Shown in pieces: positions 60,847 to 64,000 of a stretch of 64,000 nt of DNA (positions within the stretch are counted from its first letter, which is position 1; each line of letters begins with the position of its first letter). The translations under genes and the position numbers were made by a program. This stretch comes from Aquiflexum sp041749095 (lineage in GTDB: Bacteria; Bacteroidota; Bacteroidia; Cytophagales; Cyclobacteriaceae), in the NCBI RefSeq assembly GCF_041749095.1, contig NZ_JBGTCA010000019.1, positions 1-64,000 on the forward strand, written 5' to 3'. Below the pieces are notes generated by a model that was not told where the DNA came from, searched no databases, and was given only the letters and a program-made list of their open reading frames with translations.

Positions 60847-62205
60847 TTATTCAACTCTGGCAAGATTTTCATTTTTGGTAGAAACTTTACCAAGTAGATG
60901 ATGTCCCACTTTCTGACCTTTAGTGGCGCCATTCACTACTGCGGGCATATAGTGAATTCCTCCATATAATCTACTGATGGCAGCCTCATCCGCTGCCTGC
61001 CTGAATGAATCAAATTTCCTTACAGGAAGACCATAAGCGACTTCCGTTGAATCGACAAAATGAAAAGGCTCTCCAAAAAGTTTGGTCAAAGTCTCAGCGG
61101 CTGCATTGGAAATCACCGAATGCCCGCTTGTGTATTCAGGGAATGGCGGCGTTTGCAAAAGCGGTAACCAATCCTCATCAATGTATTTGTTAATGTAAGT
61201 TTCGGGTCGGATCAAAACACTCCGGTATTTTTCATCCCAACAGGCAATAAAACCATCAAACAACGCTATTCCTGTCATTGCCAGCACTTCAGCAGTTCCC
61301 TTCCAATCCTTGCCCGCTGTTTTGGAAGAAATAGCTGCAATCCCCATCCAGTGACCTCCGGGAGTGATTTTCTTTTCGGCAAACATCACATGGCCCTTGA
61401 CATTTACTTTGTAGGGATTGCAATCCCAGAACATGGCTATGTCTTTTTGCTCAGGTGTGAGATTTTTAGTAGTCAAAAAAACTTCCTCGGCTTCTTTAAA
61501 AAACTGACTGCTTTTATCATTGGAAAATTCAGTCGGCGGAACGGATTTGTATTGCCCTGCGGAGTCCAGTACAAATGACCTGATCTTATTCCAATGAGGC
61601 TCTATTCCTTCCATATAAGCGGGTGGTGTAGGCTGCCAGGTATTTGGGGCATTGCTCACTGTGTATTTTTCAAATGAACGGCTTTGATGGTAATTGTCTT
61701 TTTTAGAGTAGGCAATCACATATTCGGCTACTTCCTCACCCAATTGAACTGATCGGTTGTAAACTTTTTTGGGAATTCCTTTTGATCTGATTTCCTTGAG
61801 CGCTGCTTCTTTATGGGTATTCATCATTTCTTCCGAGAAAATCAAAGCAGTAGCTACTTTATAATATGCAATCAAGGAAGCCAAAGGATAATATATTTCT
61901 CCTTCAGTGTCAAATTCAGTAGGCTCAAAACCATTCAATTGCCCCATCAGACTCTTGTATCCGGGATCAGCCAAAACTGCTACTTCATAGGCAGCTATAG
62001 ATGGATAGGCATAAATCCTACTGGCTACCGGAGGGGAAAAAATATCGTGAATGATGACATTGGTCAATCGAATCTGGGCCGCAGTTTGGTAGGAACCATC
62101 TGTGATGATTTCCTGATAATCACTGTTGTCCTGACAGGCTATGATGCCGGCAAAGACAAATAAGGTAAGAAGGGATTTTGGGAAGAGATTTTTCATTATA
62201 GGCAA
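60847..62205 (-). CDS. Vanadium-dependent haloperoxidase-like PAP2-fold lipoprotein
   Basis: Envelope lipoprotein of 452 aa (lipobox FAGIIAC, Cys about 24). The C-terminal half has the vanadate/phosphate-binding motifs of the vanadium chloroperoxidase/PAP2 superfamily: SVLIRPETYINKY (Lys/Arg region), PPFPEYTSGHSVISNAAAE (GHS with His) and ISRLYGGIHYMPAV (Arg and His). The mid-part AMFWDCNPYKVNVKGHV and HWMGIAAISS also fits this group. It could be a haloperoxidase or an acid phosphatase; halide chemistry is not provable here. Confidence 0.85.
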   Translation of the reverse strand: MPIMKNLFPKSLLTLFVFAGIIACQDNSDYQEIITDGSYQTAAQIRLTNVIIHDIFSPPVASRIYAYPSIAAYEVAVLADPGYKSLMGQLNGFEPTEFDTEGEIYYPLASLIAYYKVATALIFSEEMMNTHKEAALKEIRSKGIPKKVYNRSVQLGEEVAEYVIAYSKKDNYHQSRSFEKYTVSNAPNTWQPTPPAYMEGIEPHWNKIRSFVLDSAGQYKSVPPTEFSNDKSSQFFKEAEEVFLTTKNLTPEQKDIAMFWDCNPYKVNVKGHVMFAEKKITPGGHWMGIAAISSKTAGKDWKGTAEVLAMTGIALFDGFIACWDEKYRSVLIRPETYINKYIDEDWLPLLQTPPFPEYTSGHSVISNAAAETLTKLFGEPFHFVDSTEVAYGLPVRKFDSFRQAADEAAISRLYGGIHYMPAVVNGATKGQKVGHHLLGKVSTKNENLARVE

Positions 62206-62355
62206 ATTCTAATGCTATGGGAACTCAAATTTAACAATTCCTTTTGTGTAAGTCAAAGAAGGAATGATTTGAGTGGGTTTGGAACATCAAAGCTAATTAT
62301 TAATACGTGATTCCAAAGTTTTTGTCCCACCAAATAAGCTGATTTTTAGCATGTT

Positions 62356-64000
62356 TCACTGATTGATTTTTAGAAAAACAGGTTTTTCGTTGTTTCGCAC
62401 AGCGACCAAATGTGGTGTCTCACCAATATGGATCAACTCTACTTTTCTATATTCACCCCAATAGTCATTTGAGGTAATCCCAATCGGTACATTCACCCAA
62501 GTTCCATCCGCCCATTTCAATAAAGTCAGGGGTTGCGATCCATTTTTCCCCAAGTCATTTCTGAATCCATAAAAATTTCCTACGCCCAAAAGATACTGAC
62601 TGCCATCTTTTCCTTTGAAGGATTTGAAATCTTTGATGGGTGCAAATTGGGCTTCGATAGGAAAAGGATCAAATTCAAAAGTACCACTTCCGGAACTCCC
62701 CAAAACACCCGATCTCAATTCTGTCACCTGATATTTATTGGCCTGTTTCAATTGATTGTCATCAATCAGGTCTTTTGGTGACTTGATTTTGGAATATGTA
62801 ACATAGGAATCGTGCTTCCTTTTCAGTGCCGGAATCTGTTTGATCAAATCATCCCTACTTGCGAACGGCACCAATTTTCCGTCCATATAATGAAAAATCA
62901 ATGGATCTGTCTGCCCATTTCCATCAAAGTCATGATGGTATAACCATACTGGTTGCTCCTGACTTGCTTTCAGTTTGGAATTCAATCCCAAGTTGCCAAA
63001 GACAATGTCCTGAAGGCCATTGCTCTCAACATCAATTACTGACATTCCAAAATACCAACCCGGTCGGTCCAAACCGGAAATATTCAATCTTTCAAATTGT
63101 TGCTGATCATTTAAAGAATAAACAATCAAAGGCATCCACTCTCCTGACAGCAACAGTTCTTTTTGACCATCGCCCGTAATATCTGCCCAAATGGCATTTT
63201 GGATCATACCAGGTCTGAATTCTTCCCCAAAGTAACTTTGGGTGGCATCTTGGAATTTTCCTGTTCCATCATTGAGCAGTAAATAACTTCTCGGAAAGGC
63301 TCCATAATTTCCGGTGACAACCGATGCGCCCACAAAAATATCCGGATGCCCATCTCCGTTGACATCATGGACTGCAACCGCGGAAGTATTCTCCCCAAAG
63401 GGAGGTAGTGAATTCATTGAAAAAACCAGGTTTCCATTTCCATCATTCAAAAACACCCGATCGAAATTGTAAATCTCACCTCTCCCATATTCATTTCCGC
63501 CACTGCCAACATATAGATCCAAGTGACCATCCTGGTTGAAGTCTTCCATCACCGCAACCACGTCTTCCGCAGTTTTCAATTGCTCAAAGAAAGGATTTGT
63601 AACTTTCTTGAAACCCCCATTCGCATCCTGAAAAAACAAAGCACTTGGCTGTCCATTTGCTCCACCCAAAAAAATATCGTCCAAACCATCTCCATTCAGG
63701 TCCCCGACTGCCAAAGCAGGACCTTCAGTGCCATACCTTCTGGGGATCAGGTATTCCCTTCTAAACTCATCTATGATGGATCTTTCTTCATGCTTCCAAT
63801 CCAAGGAAATTTCTGCAATTTCCAATACAGACTCTGTGGTGTGAACGGGGAAAGAACTTTCCTTTCCTTTGCCTTTAACCAGCAAATGTCTTTGGTCAAG
63901 ATCAAGATTTTGAAATACCTCTATATCTGTTGAATTCCAGGATATCAGGACAGAGTCAATTTTTTCTGAATTTCCCAATCCAAAAGTCAAAGTGGTAGAA
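62356..64000 (-). CDS. FG-GAP/VCBS repeat and ASPIC/UnbV domain protein (N-terminus beyond window)
   Basis: The frame is open to the right edge: the codons before TTG 63990 continue in frame (STTLTFGLGN), so the true start lies outside. The visible 548 residues begin with the end of an ASPIC/UnbV domain (LTFGLGNSEKIDSVLISW), then several FG-GAP/VCBS calcium-binding blades: GDLNGDGLDDIFLGG, EDFNQDGHLDLYVGSGG, HDVNGDGHPDIFVGA, ADITGDGQKELLLSG and FDGNGQTDPLIF. Such CRTAC1-like proteins are secreted and often sit near SusCD genes. Function unknown. Confidence 0.88.
   Translation of the reverse strand, partial: STTLTFGLGNSEKIDSVLISWNSTDIEVFQNLDLDQRHLLVKGKGKESSFPVHTTESVLEIAEISLDWKHEERSIIDEFRREYLIPRRYGTEGPALAVGDLNGDGLDDIFLGGANGQPSALFFQDANGGFKKVTNPFFEQLKTAEDVVAVMEDFNQDGHLDLYVGSGGNEYGRGEIYNFDRVFLNDGNGNLVFSMNSLPPFGENTSAVAVHDVNGDGHPDIFVGASVVTGNYGAFPRSYLLLNDGTGKFQDATQSYFGEEFRPGMIQNAIWADITGDGQKELLLSGEWMPLIVYSLNDQQQFERLNISGLDRPGWYFGMSVIDVESNGLQDIVFGNLGLNSKLKASQEQPVWLYHHDFDGNGQTDPLIFHYMDGKLVPFASRDDLIKQIPALKRKHDSYVTYSKIKSPKDLIDDNQLKQANKYQVTELRSGVLGSSGSGTFEFDPFPIEAQFAPIKDFKSFKGKDGSQYLLGVGNFYGFRNDLGKNGSQPLTLLKWADGTWVNVPIGITSNDYWGEYRKVELIHIGETPHLVAVRNNEKPVFLKINQ

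Noticed and set aside
1..64000. tRNA, rRNA, riboswitch, insertion sequence or prophage
   Set aside because: Reading the gaps I found no tRNA-like GGTTCGAATCC arm, no rRNA segment, no recognisable riboswitch core and no transposase or phage gene. A covariance-model scan would be the decisive test.

Overview
The window looks like chromosomal DNA of a Bacteroidota bacterium of the order Cytophagales, probably family Cyclobacteriaceae (inference). The signs are: low-to-mid GC; -7 promoter boxes of the Bacteroidota form TAnnTTTG; almost no Shine-Dalgarno sites; TonB receptors with a carboxypeptidase-regulatory-like N-terminal domain paired with DUF4249 lipoproteins; Na+-translocating NQR; DnaE with an N-terminal exonuclease; and a DnaJ with only two CxxCxGxG motifs. 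Nearly all of it is ordinary core genome. I see no rRNA, tRNA, CRISPR, insertion sequence, prophage or origin.

Layout. 0-0.6 kb: a vapBC toxin-antitoxin pair cut by the left edge. 0.7-3.6 kb: aroQ, serC, rnhA, trmN6-like. 3.7-8.7 kb: an outer-membrane uptake-type operon (IPT/Kelch lipoprotein, TonB receptor, DUF4249 lipoprotein). 8.7-11.8 kb: saccharopine dehydrogenase-like protein, cytidine deaminase, esterase-like hydrolase, UPF0158 protein. 11.8-14.0 kb: a NatA/NatB-type ABC exporter whose ATPase is broken by a frameshift on an A7 run. 14-20 kb, minus strand: a secreted protein, dnaJ-grpE, obgE, adk, hpt and an M42-like peptidase. 20-24.5 kb: OmpA-like porin, upp, a Ca2+/Na+ antiporter with a coupled small membrane protein, and an L-serine dehydratase alpha-type protein. 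24.6-27.5 kb: an operon of ECF sigma factor, a membrane anti-sigma-like protein ending in a beta-barrel-like domain, and an FKBP-like lipoprotein. 27.7-35.6 kb: OM protein, lipA, a dps relic, an orphan histidine kinase, prfC, yihY, an RluA-type pseudouridine synthase, a thioredoxin-like protein and a SixA-like phosphatase. 35.7-39.6 kb: glpD-glpK-glpF. 39.7-44.5 kb: acyl-CoA dehydrogenase, adenine deaminase, cmk-ispH. 44.6-49.3 kb: nqrABCDE closed by a terminator with no nqrF. 49.5-53.3 kb: DUF502 and DUF1080 proteins, selD-mnmH (selenouridine tRNA modification), trxA. 53.4-57.7 kb: dnaE. 57.7-60.2 kb: gene remnants, a sialidase-like protein and about 0.9 kb of nested palindromic repeats. 60.2-64 kb: rsmG, a vanadium haloperoxidase-like lipoprotein and an FG-GAP/ASPIC protein cut by the right edge.

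The clearest functional groups are: nucleotide salvage (cdd, hpt, upp, adk, ade, cmk); glycerol uptake and oxidation feeding a respiratory chain with a sodium-pumping NADH dehydrogenase; protein folding (dnaJ, grpE); and selenium-dependent tRNA modification. The parts most worth a second look are the sigma/anti-sigma-barrel/FKBP operon, the A7 frameshift in the ABC ATPase, the missing nqrF, the exonuclease-DnaE fusion and the nested palindrome array at 59.3-60.0 kb.
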